Assembly (NCBI GenBank): GCA_046705265.1
Contig: JBJKQL010000129.1
Span: forward strand, 1 to 37,280
Source of the DNA: JAJYTL01 sp046705265
Lineage (GTDB): Bacteria; Pseudomonadota; Alphaproteobacteria; Ferrovibrionales; Ferrovibrionaceae
Reading direction: 5' to 3'
DNA length: 37,280 nt
A model generated the notes under the pieces. That model saw only the letters and a list, made by a program, of their open reading frames with translations, searched no databases and was not told the DNA's origin. Positions 17,515 to 24,763 of this stretch are shown here, piece after piece (position 1 is the first letter of the stretch; each line of letters opens with the position of its first letter). The position numbers and the translations under genes are program-made.

Positions 17515-18609
17515 TTAATCCGTCCAGTATTGCGGATAGGCGATCCAGCCGTTGCGGAGCGCCGCCGGGGAAGGGCCTTCGCCGTAGTCGCTGTCATTAA
17601 CGTCGCCCCAAAGCGCACGGCGATGCTTTCGCGCACGAGCAAGGCTGGGCCCGAAAAAGTCGTGGATTTCCTCGTCATACTCCTTGAGGGCTTGTGCCTC
17701 GCCGTCAAGCCAGGCGCCCGCGGCGCAACCGGCGAGTTTCCCCGATTGCACCGCCGAGGAAATGCCGGCGCCGGTGATCGGATTGGTAAGCCCAAGCGCG
17801 TCGCCGGCAAGCAGCACAGGAGTCCGGTCCAGCCAACCGATCCCTCGAAGCGGCCCGCCCACCGGAATCGCCCCACCGGTATGACACCTGGCCCCCACAT
17901 CGATTTGGCCGCGATCGATGCGTTCCTGCCACAGCGCCGCGAGAAGCGGCTTCAGACGCTGCCGCGCTTCCGCCGATACGCCGATTCCGAGATTGGCGTG
18001 CCGGCCCTTCGGAAACAGCCAACCGTAGCCTCCAACGAATCCGGCACGAAGAAAAATGTCCGTTGCGTCAGAAGGGGAACGGAGTGGCACGGTAATTTGG
18101 CGCGTCTCAACCAAATCACGGTTCACTTCGCCAATTGCTGCTCCCACCTTAGAGTGCGGACCATCGGCACCAATAACGAGGCGCGCCCGCAACGCCGAGC
18201 CGTTGGTGGCGCGGACCGTGCCGTCCGGATCAATGGCTCGCACGCCGACGCCATAACGGCAATTCGTGCCGGCTTCGGCTGCCGCCAAGGCAAGCCGCCG
18301 GTCAAAGGCAGCGCGATCGATCATCCGGCCAGGAAAGCAGGCCGTCTCCTCGGGAGTGCCTTGTTCAATATACGATTGCATGCGGGTGACAGTCTGGGTG
18401 GTCACGGCACCGAGACCGGAAACTTCCTGATCGAGCATGGCTGGGACGAACTCGGCGCATTGCACCGGCCGTCCTGGTGTGACGCGCCGTTCAAGCGCGA
18501 TCACCGAACATCCCATCCGCGCGGCGGCGGCGGCGGCTGAGCTTCCCGCCGGCCCAAGGCCGATGACGACAACGTCAGAGGTTTCGATCTTCACCTTATG
18601 TGACCTCAT
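17515..18609 (-). CDS. lipT: FAD-dependent oxidoreductase LipT (geranylgeranyl-reductase family)
   Basis: A 364-residue flavoprotein. The N-terminal FAD-binding motif is VIGLGPAGSSAA (15-26) with an acidic residue (Glu40) ending the second strand. The later GD motif LLAGDALGLTNPITGAG is typical of the geranylgeranyl reductase / GR2 group. In lipS1/lipS2 loci this protein, LipT, is thought to supply electrons for the radical SAM lipoyl synthases. The start chosen at 18609 overlaps the lipS2 stop by 4 bp (ATGA); an upstream start at 18657 would lie within lipS2. It lies 25 bp before lipS1. Confidence 0.88.
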   Translation of the reverse strand: MRSHKVKIETSDVVVIGLGPAGSSAAAAAARMGCSVIALERRVTPGRPVQCAEFVPAMLDQEVSGLGAVTTQTVTRMQSYIEQGTPEETACFPGRMIDRAAFDRRLALAAAEAGTNCRYGVGVRAIDPDGTVRATNGSALRARLVIGADGPHSKVGAAIGEVNRDLVETRQITVPLRSPSDATDIFLRAGFVGGYGWLFPKGRHANLGIGVSAEARQRLKPLLAALWQERIDRGQIDVGARCHTGGAIPVGGPLRGIGWLDRTPVLLAGDALGLTNPITGAGISSAVQSGKLAGCAAGAWLDGEAQALKEYDEEIHDFFGPSLARARKHRRALWGDVNDSDYGEGPSPAALRNGWIAYPQYWTD

Positions 18610-19640
18610 CCGGCGCAAGCGCGCTGCTCGGTTGAGCCCTTGAGAACTGTCGAGCAACAGGCATGCGTCTGCTCGATCGGGCGGCCGATGGCGCGGGCGA
18701 GGGCAACGATGCCTTCAGCCGGATAGGCGATGCCGTCGAAACCGGCCATGACCGCATAGGCGTCGGTGACGAGCTTGTGCCGGCCGGCGGGACGGATACA
18801 GCCGAGCTGAACCGGCACGTTCCTGATCTGGCGGCGAGCAGTAACAAAGACGCGGGCGGCATCTTCGGGCGAGACAATGGCGAAAGGTCTCTCCGCCGGC
18901 GCGTAATAAGGAACAACGAGGACAAGGACCAGCGCACTCACCGGATAACGCGAGATCATCTCGATGGCGCGGTCTTCGCCGCGCAGTTGGCCGTAATGAA
19001 GACCGATCACCACATGCGGCACCACCTGCATCGAGGTGGCGCACAGCGCTGCCAATGTCGCCTCGAAATCAGCGATCGGCCGATCGAGGTGATAGATGTC
19101 GCGGACCGTTTCCTCGGACCCGATCACATCCATCATGGCAACATCAATTCCCGCCGATTCCATACGCCGCGCCCGCGTCTCGTCGAGAAGAGCCGTATGA
19201 ACCGCAATGCGGAGATAGGGAAACTCGCGCTTGAGCCGTTCAATGGTGGGGTAATAACGGCCGTAAGGAACTTCATTCCGCCGGTTTGATCCGCCCGACA
19301 GCAAAAATCCCCGCAAATCCTTGAGGGTAATTAGGTCGCGTACCTTGCGGTCGAGCTCTGCGGGGCTTGTCGCGGGAATCATGGGTTCGAGAATCTTGGC
19401 TTGGCAGTGGTCGCAATTCAGCGCGCAGGCCCCACCGGTTATGGAAAAAGCCGGGTAGCTGGCTTTGCCGCAACCGGCGAGCTCTTCGTTCGCGTAGGCT
19501 CGAAAGGTCGGCGTGAAGAAGCGGAGAGGACCGAGCGGTCGCTCCCGCGCTTCCATCTCGAGAGCGGAGACGATATCGCGATCCAAAGGAAGATCGTCGA
19601 ACGGTTCGATGTCTTGGATTTTGTTTAACCAATTCATCAT
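18606..19640 (-). CDS. lipS2: Radical SAM lipoyl synthase LipS2
   Basis: A 344-residue radical SAM protein with CALNCDHC (Cys72, Cys76, Cys79) for the catalytic cluster, and further Cys residues at Cys57, in LGCIRPAG, and in a C-terminal ACCS/RACAG tail that may bind an auxiliary cluster. It works with LipS1 to thiolate octanoyl-LbpA. It is the first gene of the lipoate operon, divergent from the amidotransferase-like gene across a 107-bp gap that holds a 20-bp tandem repeat. The first ATG (19640) is preferred; a TTG at 19661 would add seven residues. A clear ribosome-binding site is lacking, only TTGGA. Confidence 0.87.
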   Translation of the reverse strand: MMNWLNKIQDIEPFDDLPLDRDIVSALEMEARERPLGPLRFFTPTFRAYANEELAGCGKASYPAFSITGGACALNCDHCQAKILEPMIPATSPAELDRKVRDLITLKDLRGFLLSGGSNRRNEVPYGRYYPTIERLKREFPYLRIAVHTALLDETRARRMESAGIDVAMMDVIGSEETVRDIYHLDRPIADFEATLAALCATSMQVVPHVVIGLHYGQLRGEDRAIEMISRYPVSALVLVLVVPYYAPAERPFAIVSPEDAARVFVTARRQIRNVPVQLGCIRPAGRHKLVTDAYAVMAGFDGIAYPAEGIVALARAIGRPIEQTHACCSTVLKGSTEQRACAG

Positions 19641-19680
19641 TTGTCCAATGCCTGATGCCAAGCCGGGAAGATCACGCTAT

Positions 19681-19720
19681 TCTTTTTGCGCCGTATCACA
19701 TCTTTTTGTGCCGCATCACC
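19681..19720. repeat. Two tandem 20-bp repeats in the lipS2/amidotransferase-like intergenic region
   Basis: Two head-to-tail 20-bp units, tctttttg-C/T-gccg-T/C-atcac, differ at only three positions. The unit length is close to two helical turns, so a protein could bind both on one DNA face. They lie 41-80 bp upstream of the lipS2 start and 28-67 bp upstream of the divergent start at 19748, so they could control both. Confidence 0.75.
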
Positions 19721-19747
19721 GTCGGAGCGCATACGCCGTTGGCCATT

Positions 19748-20446
19748 ATGAAGACCCTCTGTGTCCTTCAGCATACCGAAGCCGAGTTCCTCGGTCTCAT
19801 GGAAGACCATTTTGAAGGCCGTTCTATCCGATTTCAGTATGTTCGTCCGTTCACGCCGGGCGCGGCCGTCCCGGCAGATGCCCGCGGCTTCGACGGCCTC
19901 GTCGTGCTTGGCGCCGGACCGCTCGGCATCGTAAGCGGTCATCTCGTTCCGAGCCTCGCCCCCGAATCCCGGCTGCTGCGTGACTTTCTCTCGCGCAAAC
20001 TTCCTGTGCTCGGCATCGGTTTCGGGGCATGCCTTCTTGCCGCCGCCGCCGGAGGCGGTGCTGCGGAAGAACCTCTCTGCTTTTCGGTTGGGCGCGCGAA
20101 CCGGGTTGAGGCCAGGGCGCTCGCAGGCCATTTGCCGGAGAGCTATCCTCTGGTCGTCTACATGCGCGATCGGCCGATCCTCCCTCCCTCCGCGCGCGTA
20201 CTTGCCGTCAACCAAGCAAACCAGCCGGCGCTGTTTCAGATTGGCGACAATTGCTTCGGGTTTCTCGGTCATCCAGGCACCAAGTCGGCCATGATCGAGG
20301 ATCTTATCATGGAATTCGACGAGGCACCGGAGGCTACGGCCGAAAATTTGGTTGATCTTCGCCTGGCACAAGGCGAGATCGCCGCGGCGCTCGGGCAAAT
20401 CATGGTCGGTCTGATCAAAGCAACCGGCCTCATGGTGCGTGCTTGA
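19748..20446 (+). CDS. Class I glutamine amidotransferase-like protein lacking the catalytic Cys
   Basis: A 232-residue protein with the GATase1 fold. The LVVLGAGPLG strand-loop (51-60) and the nucleophile elbow PVLGIGFGACLLAAA (86-100) are recognisable, but the Cys of the usual GxCxGxQ is Gly91 and the Gln is Cys95. The His-Pro-Glu of the triad reads His175-Pro176-Gly177. Normal glutaminase chemistry is therefore not expected; it may bind a partner or ligand instead. The ATG at 19748 is chosen because the preceding in-frame stretch covers the repeat region. Amidotransferase-like genes are found near lipoate assembly genes in some sulfur oxidisers, but the role is unknown. It is convergent with fadL, 54 bp apart. 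Confidence 0.8.
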   Translation: MKTLCVLQHTEAEFLGLMEDHFEGRSIRFQYVRPFTPGAAVPADARGFDGLVVLGAGPLGIVSGHLVPSLAPESRLLRDFLSRKLPVLGIGFGACLLAAAAGGGAAEEPLCFSVGRANRVEARALAGHLPESYPLVVYMRDRPILPPSARVLAVNQANQPALFQIGDNCFGFLGHPGTKSAMIEDLIMEFDEAPEATAENLVDLRLAQGEIAAALGQIMVGLIKATGLMVRA

Positions 20447-20500
20447 CCGTTTCCTCCCCATCGATTCTCCACAACGCGATTTCCGCAATCAGCTCCTGCA

Positions 20501-21760
20501 TTAAAATCGATAGTCGTAGGCAACGCCGACGTTATCTTCACTCAGCTTGATGGTATCCGTACCGCCGTTTGGAATGAGGGGGCTCGTAGCGCCGGAAACG
20601 GAGTTTTCGAACGCGTGCCAATAGACGGCAGAAATCTCGGACGATGGCGTGATCTTGTAGGTGGCGCCGATCGAGACATGGTCGGTCACCACGCCCGGAG
20701 CGAGGATATTGAACGTAACGTCCGAGGGCTGGATGGGGTTATCGGAATGGTTGTAGCCTGCACGCAGCGTCCACTTCGGGGTGAGTCTGTAATCCCCACC
20801 CAATCGGAAGACGTTCACATTATGCCAGCCAAACCCTGGTCCGTTATTGGCACCTAGGGGCCCCGTGCCAGCGCTGGAGTTGGCAATCGAGCGGATGCCA
20901 CCATAGTCAATTCGCTCATAGTCGAACGCGAGGAGCAACGCCGGGATCGGTCGGTAAGCAATGCCAGCGCCATAACTTTGGGGGATGTCAAAACCGCCGC
21001 CCCCGGCAAAAAGACCCTTGTACTTGCTGAACTTGCCCATAAAAATCGGTGAACTGTAGACGGCGCCGACGCTGACGGTCTTGGTGATCCGGCCCATCCA
21101 GCCAATACGGACACCGTATCCGAACGAATAGTCATAGCCGTTGTTCGTGAGGTTGCTGGGCGAGCTGGAGAGGCCGGAAAAAGCCTGTAGGCCATAGGCT
21201 TTGAAGCGCTGGGCGGCGAGAAGTGGCGCGACGCCGATCGAGTTCCAGGAATTGATCTTATAAGTCGCAGTCGGCGCCACAACCAATTGCTCGAGGTCAA
21301 CCCCGAGGCGTGTCGAGCCGCAAAGCAGGTTGGCGGGGCCGTGGCCGCAGTTGATCTGACCGCTCAGGTAATCGGTATCCATCCCTCCGTTTCCGTAGAC
21401 CGTAACGCCAAGCGTCCAGTTCGTACCGATCGCGTGGTTGTAACCGAATTCAGGGATCTCAAACAGATTGCGGCGGCTGTCGGCACTGCCATTCAGGCCA
21501 AGCGTGTTTCCGGTCCGGCTGGCCGACCGCCAGGGCATGAAAAAACTCAGCCCCACATCGAGCCGATTGCCTGCGAAGGCCATGGTGGCCGGGTTGTTCG
21601 CACCACCCATGGCATCGTCGGCAACTGCGAAGGAAGCTCCACCCCGACCTTGCTCCTTCACCCCGTAGCCATCAGCAAAATAGCCATCTGTTGCCCAAGC
21701 GAATCCCGGCGCTAAGGAACACGCAACTAAAACGGCACCCACAAGCATTCTGATTTTCAT
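20501..21760 (-). CDS. FadL/OmpP1-family outer-membrane transport protein
   Basis: A 419-residue outer-membrane beta-barrel. A signal peptide (1 to about 23, ending FAWA) precedes a FadL N-terminal hatch with GVKEQGRGGASFAVADD and the conserved NNPATMA. Alternating hydrophobic strands end in a terminal Phe (YDYRF), as barrel assembly requires. FadL proteins let hydrophobic molecules into the periplasm. In sulfur oxidisers, FadL-like proteins have been proposed to import elemental or organic sulfur compounds. The sulfur gene context and a candidate persulfide-responsive operator at its promoter fit that idea, but fatty acids or hydrocarbons cannot be excluded. The ribosome-binding site is GGGGAGGA. 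Confidence 0.9.
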   Translation of the reverse strand: MKIRMLVGAVLVACSLAPGFAWATDGYFADGYGVKEQGRGGASFAVADDAMGGANNPATMAFAGNRLDVGLSFFMPWRSASRTGNTLGLNGSADSRRNLFEIPEFGYNHAIGTNWTLGVTVYGNGGMDTDYLSGQINCGHGPANLLCGSTRLGVDLEQLVVAPTATYKINSWNSIGVAPLLAAQRFKAYGLQAFSGLSSSPSNLTNNGYDYSFGYGVRIGWMGRITKTVSVGAVYSSPIFMGKFSKYKGLFAGGGGFDIPQSYGAGIAYRPIPALLLAFDYERIDYGGIRSIANSSAGTGPLGANNGPGFGWHNVNVFRLGGDYRLTPKWTLRAGYNHSDNPIQPSDVTFNILAPGVVTDHVSIGATYKITPSSEISAVYWHAFENSVSGATSPLIPNGGTDTIKLSEDNVGVAYDYRF

Positions 21761-21785
21761 AGCTTCCTCCCCGTAGCGATTCTCG

Positions 21786-21817
21786 CGGCTTTTTTTGAAT
21801 GCCGATGCTAAAAGCCG
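21786..21817 (-). promoter_or_regulatory. Stem-loop in the fadL 5' leader
   Basis: CGGCTTTT and AAAAGCCG form an 8-bp perfect stem with a 16-nt loop, inside the inferred fadL 5' untranslated region and 26 nt before its start codon. It could affect mRNA stability or translation. Nothing further can be said. Confidence 0.4.
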
Positions 21818-21839
21818 TCGTCATCCACATTTTTGCAAC

Positions 21840-21875
21840 ATCATATCTTAGTTTATTTAATTCACAATTATGAAT
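21840..21875 (-). promoter_or_regulatory. fadL promoter with overlapping ATTC-N8-GAAT operator
   Basis: On the minus strand, a -35 TTGTGA (21867-21862), a 16-bp spacer and a -10 TATGAT (21845-21840) make a good sigma-70 promoter. The dyad ATTC-N8-GAAT (21875-21860) overlaps the -35 box. This half-site and spacing match the consensus I recall for SqrR/BigR-type persulfide-responsive repressors. A regulator of that type is encoded at 30428-30832, so repression relieved by sulfane sulfur is a reasonable inference. Confidence 0.6.
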
Positions 21876-22184
21876 ATGTCGGACGCAAACGCCGTCCCAG
21901 CGGTATCCTCAAGCTTGGCCTCCTGCCGGGGCAGACCATAGAATCCGCAAGTCCATCGGCCGCTGGTTCCTGGGGACATTTCGACCAGCCCCACCATCTG
22001 ACCGTCCGATCCATAAGCCGTCCAAACACATAGCAAGTTTCGCATATAACGATTGCTGCCCTGTGCTGTTCGTGGCTAAAATGACTTTAATCAAAATGAC
22101 CGCGGCAGCGGCGTAAGGGTTTGAGACAAACCGAAAAGGTGACGATCGGGTGTTACGCCGGTTGCCGATGGGAGGAGGATGGTC

Positions 22185-22565
22185 GTGGCGCGTAAGCTTA
22201 TCATCGTTATGGTCAACACCGATCCGCGGAACGGCGAGGAACTTGGAGCGCCGTTCTTTCAGGCGACTGTCGCCGCCGCGATGGACTACGAGGTCGAGGT
22301 GATCTGCACGGCAACCTCCGGACAGCTAATGAAGCGGGGCGTGGCCGAGAAGCTCGTGGTCAAGCCAGGTTCGCCAAAGACCGTATATGACTTCATCAAA
22401 GATGCGCACGAGGCTGGCGTCAAATTCTATTGTTGCTCGCCGAATCTCGATCTCTTCGACATGACGGAAGCAGACCTCATCCCGGAATGCGCCGGAATCG
22501 TCGGGGGAGCCAAGGTGATCGAGGAGGTGATGGAAGACGACGAGGCCCGCGTTCTGACGTATTGA
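22185..22565 (+). CDS. dsrE: DsrE-family sulfurtransferase (DsrE3-like) preceding the shdr genes
   Basis: A 126-residue DsrE/DsrF-fold protein with adjacent Cys83-Cys84 in FYCCSPNLDLF and a third Cys at 102. The conserved Cys region in this family carries a persulfide. DsrE3-type proteins next to shdr genes exchange sulfur with TusA and are proposed to feed the sHdr complex in the cytoplasm. The GTG at 22185 is preferred: it stands 6 nt after AGGAGG, whereas an ATG at 22179 abuts the ribosome-binding site and would add only two residues. It lies 48 bp before shdrC1 and is likely the first gene of the long shdr operon. Confidence 0.88.
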   Translation: MARKLIIVMVNTDPRNGEELGAPFFQATVAAAMDYEVEVICTATSGQLMKRGVAEKLVVKPGSPKTVYDFIKDAHEAGVKFYCCSPNLDLFDMTEADLIPECAGIVGGAKVIEEVMEDDEARVLTY

Positions 22566-22613
22566 GAGATGAAGGGATGTGGCCCCCGGCGGGAGGTCTG
22601 ACGAGGGATTGAA

Positions 22614-23348
22614 ATGACCGAAATCAAGGCAGCGATTGGTGACCCCGTATCAAATGCGCCAGCCGTGCCGCGCGAAACACTCGAAGCCGTGTTCGAAGAC
22701 ATCCGCTCGCACACGTTATTCGATCACGAGCTGCATGGCTGCCTTAACTGCGGCATTTGCACCGCGACCTGCCCTTCCGCCCATTACTACGACTATTCTC
22801 CACGCGAAATCGTGCAGCTTCTGTGGACCGAGAACCTGGACGGCATCTATGACGCCATGCAGGAAAAGATTTGGGCCTGCGCGCAGTGCTACACCTGTGC
22901 CGCGCGCTGTCCCTTCGAGAATTCGCCAGGCGGCCTCGTGATGATCATGCGTGAAGTGGCGATCAAGCACGGGATGCAGTCGGCGAAGGATGTCCTGCGA
23001 CCGTTCTCGCGCGTCCTTCTCAAGGTCATATCGACGGGCAATCAGCTCGCGCCCAACATGATTACGCCGGACGCGTTCCCCGATTGGGGATCCAATGTCT
23101 GCAAGGTCGACGCCCCGCTCAATATCCTGCGTAAGGCGATCCCGGTGCCGACGCTCCACACTCTGGATACCGCCTGGGAGGTCAACCTCAAAACCTCGGT
23201 CGAACTTTATACGATTTGGGAGGCCACCGGGGTTCTTGATCAGCTGGAGAGCGTCGATGAGAACCTTTTCGACGTTATCAACGACATCATGGACGAGAAG
23301 CGCGAGGAATATGCTGAGTGGCTCGAGGGACATGAAGAAAAGGATTGA
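22614..23348 (+). CDS. shdrC1: sHdrC1, ferredoxin-like subunit of the sulfur-oxidising Hdr-like complex
   Basis: A 244-residue HdrC-like protein with two 4Fe-4S motifs: Cys43, 46, 49, 53 (CLNCGICTATCP) and Cys89, 92, 95, 99 (CAQCYTCAARCP). These carry electrons between the HdrA flavin and the HdrB catalytic site. The acidic C-terminal region is longer than in methanogen HdrC, as usual in sHdr. It is followed by shdrB1, and the order C1-B1-A-hyp-C2-B2 identifies the sHdr type and not methanogenic Hdr. The complex is cytoplasmic and is thought to oxidise protein- or lipoate-bound sulfane sulfur to sulfite. Confidence 0.93.
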   Translation: MTEIKAAIGDPVSNAPAVPRETLEAVFEDIRSHTLFDHELHGCLNCGICTATCPSAHYYDYSPREIVQLLWTENLDGIYDAMQEKIWACAQCYTCAARCPFENSPGGLVMIMREVAIKHGMQSAKDVLRPFSRVLLKVISTGNQLAPNMITPDAFPDWGSNVCKVDAPLNILRKAIPVPTLHTLDTAWEVNLKTSVELYTIWEATGVLDQLESVDENLFDVINDIMDEKREEYAEWLEGHEEKD

Positions 23349-23395
23349 TCCCAGCGAGGGCCTATTCAGCCCGCAATTGCCGAAAGGAACGCATC

Positions 23396-24763
23396 ATGGA
23401 AAAGCCCGGCACGAACGACGGCGCCTTTACGGGATTCGGTACTGAATGGCGTCCGGCCAACCTCAGCCCCCAAGAGGCGCGCGCTGCGACTTCCTGGGTT
23501 GAGGCGCGGATCGACCGCCGTTCCATGCTCACCGCCAAGGACCGGGTCGAAGATGTGCGCGACCTGATGTGGCAGCTCGAGAAGGAGGGCGAGATCCTCG
23601 TCCATCGCATCACCGATCAGCATGAGCCGGTGGTTGCCCGGACGCTCTATGGCTGGGAGAAGCGCATTCCGACCAATCAGCTCTGGCATCATAAATCCTG
23701 CGGCCAGTGCGGCAACATTCCAGGTTATCCGTCCTCGTTGCTGTGGCTGATGAACAAGCTCGGCACCCGTTATTTGGACGAAACCGACCAGACCTCATGC
23801 ACCGCCTGGAATTACCATGGCTCCGGCATCGGCAACGTCGTGAGCCTCGCCGCGGTGTTTCTGCGTAATTTCCACCAGGCCTATGTCTCGGCCAAGGCGC
23901 AAGGCCTACCCGAAGGCTATTACTACCCCTTGGTCCATTGCGGAACGTCGTTCGGTAATTACAAGGAGATGCGCGGATTTCTCTTGAAGTCTGCGTCACT
24001 CCGAGAGCAGGTCAAAAAGATACTCGGCAAGCTCGGCCGTCTGGTCGATGGCAAGCTTCTGATTCCGGAGGAAGTTGTCCACTATTCCGAGTGGCTGCAT
24101 GTCATGCGTGAGCGCGTCAAGACACATCAGGTGATCGACTGCAGCAGCATCCGCACCACCATCCACCCCGCCTGTCATGTCTACAAAATGGTGCCGGAAG
24201 ACGTAATTTATGACGACACGGTCATGGAGGGCAATCGCGTCGCGGTCTCGACCGGCCTCGCGCAAACGCTAGGGGCTCAGGTCGTCGACTATTCCACGTG
24301 GTACGATTGCTGTGGTTTTGGTTTCCGCCACATTATCGGCGAGCGAGAATTCACCCGATCCTTCGCCATCGACCGGAAGATCAAGGTTGCGGTCGAAGAG
24401 GCACGGGCCGACGTGATGATTGGACACGATACCGGCTGCATCACGACTCTCGACAAGAATCAATGGATTGGAAAAGCCGTAGATAAGGTCTACGAACTAC
24501 CAATTATGGCCGATTGCCAGTTCGCTGCGCTGATGTGCGGCGCCCATCCTTATAAGCTTGCTCAGCTTCATTGGCATGCCTCACCCTTCGAGGGCTTGCT
24601 TGAAAAGCTCGGCATCGATTGGCAAAAGGCGAAGGCGGAATTCGAGTCTTATCTCGGAGAAGTGGCCGCGGGGCGGATCGAAACGCTTTACGATCCCAAA
24701 CGCGCTATCACCTCGGGGCCGGGCTACGAACCGACTACCGTAGTATTGGGCTCCGGCAAATGA
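23396..24763 (+). CDS. shdrB1: sHdrB1, Cys-rich (CCG-type) subunit
   Basis: A 455-residue HdrB-like subunit, longer than methanogen HdrB. Cys residues lie in SCGQCG (102, 105), at 135 and 182, in HPAC (260), in YDCCGFG (305-306), in HDTGC (348), and at 374 and 381. Only the second CCG-like set is near canonical, which is usual for sHdrB1 and implies that its cluster differs from that of sHdrB2. It probably binds the catalytic or docking iron-sulfur centre of the complex. The ATG at 23396 follows AAAGGAA; an earlier start at 23345 would overlap shdrC1 and lacks a site. The stop overlaps the shdrA start by 4 bp. Confidence 0.92.
   Translation: MEKPGTNDGAFTGFGTEWRPANLSPQEARAATSWVEARIDRRSMLTAKDRVEDVRDLMWQLEKEGEILVHRITDQHEPVVARTLYGWEKRIPTNQLWHHKSCGQCGNIPGYPSSLLWLMNKLGTRYLDETDQTSCTAWNYHGSGIGNVVSLAAVFLRNFHQAYVSAKAQGLPEGYYYPLVHCGTSFGNYKEMRGFLLKSASLREQVKKILGKLGRLVDGKLLIPEEVVHYSEWLHVMRERVKTHQVIDCSSIRTTIHPACHVYKMVPEDVIYDDTVMEGNRVAVSTGLAQTLGAQVVDYSTWYDCCGFGFRHIIGEREFTRSFAIDRKIKVAVEEARADVMIGHDTGCITTLDKNQWIGKAVDKVYELPIMADCQFAALMCGAHPYKLAQLHWHASPFEGLLEKLGIDWQKAKAEFESYLGEVAAGRIETLYDPKRAITSGPGYEPTTVVLGSGK

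Larger units (their letters stand above)
21761..22184. promoter_or_regulatory. Divergent control region between fadL and the dsrE-shdr operon
   Basis: More than 400 bp without a credible gene. The fadL side holds a promoter, an ATTC-N8-GAAT dyad and a leader hairpin. On the dsrE side, a direct repeat AAAATGAC (22078-22085 and 22093-22100, 15-bp period) lies about 85-107 bp before the start codon. A weak TTGCTG-N18-TAAAAT promoter candidate overlaps it. GGAGGAGG (22171-22178) is the dsrE ribosome-binding site. Confidence 0.6.

Noticed and set aside
17490..17900. N-terminal extension of LipS1 by about 137 residues.
   Set aside because: The extension lies wholly within lipT on the same strand, is Arg/Pro-rich in the manner of a shadow frame, and a GGAGGG site marks the internal ATG at 17489.
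24619..24759. Upstream extension of sHdrA.
   Set aside because: It overlaps the end of shdrB1 and lacks protein-like composition; the ATGA overlap at 24760 gives the FAD motif near the N-terminus as usual.
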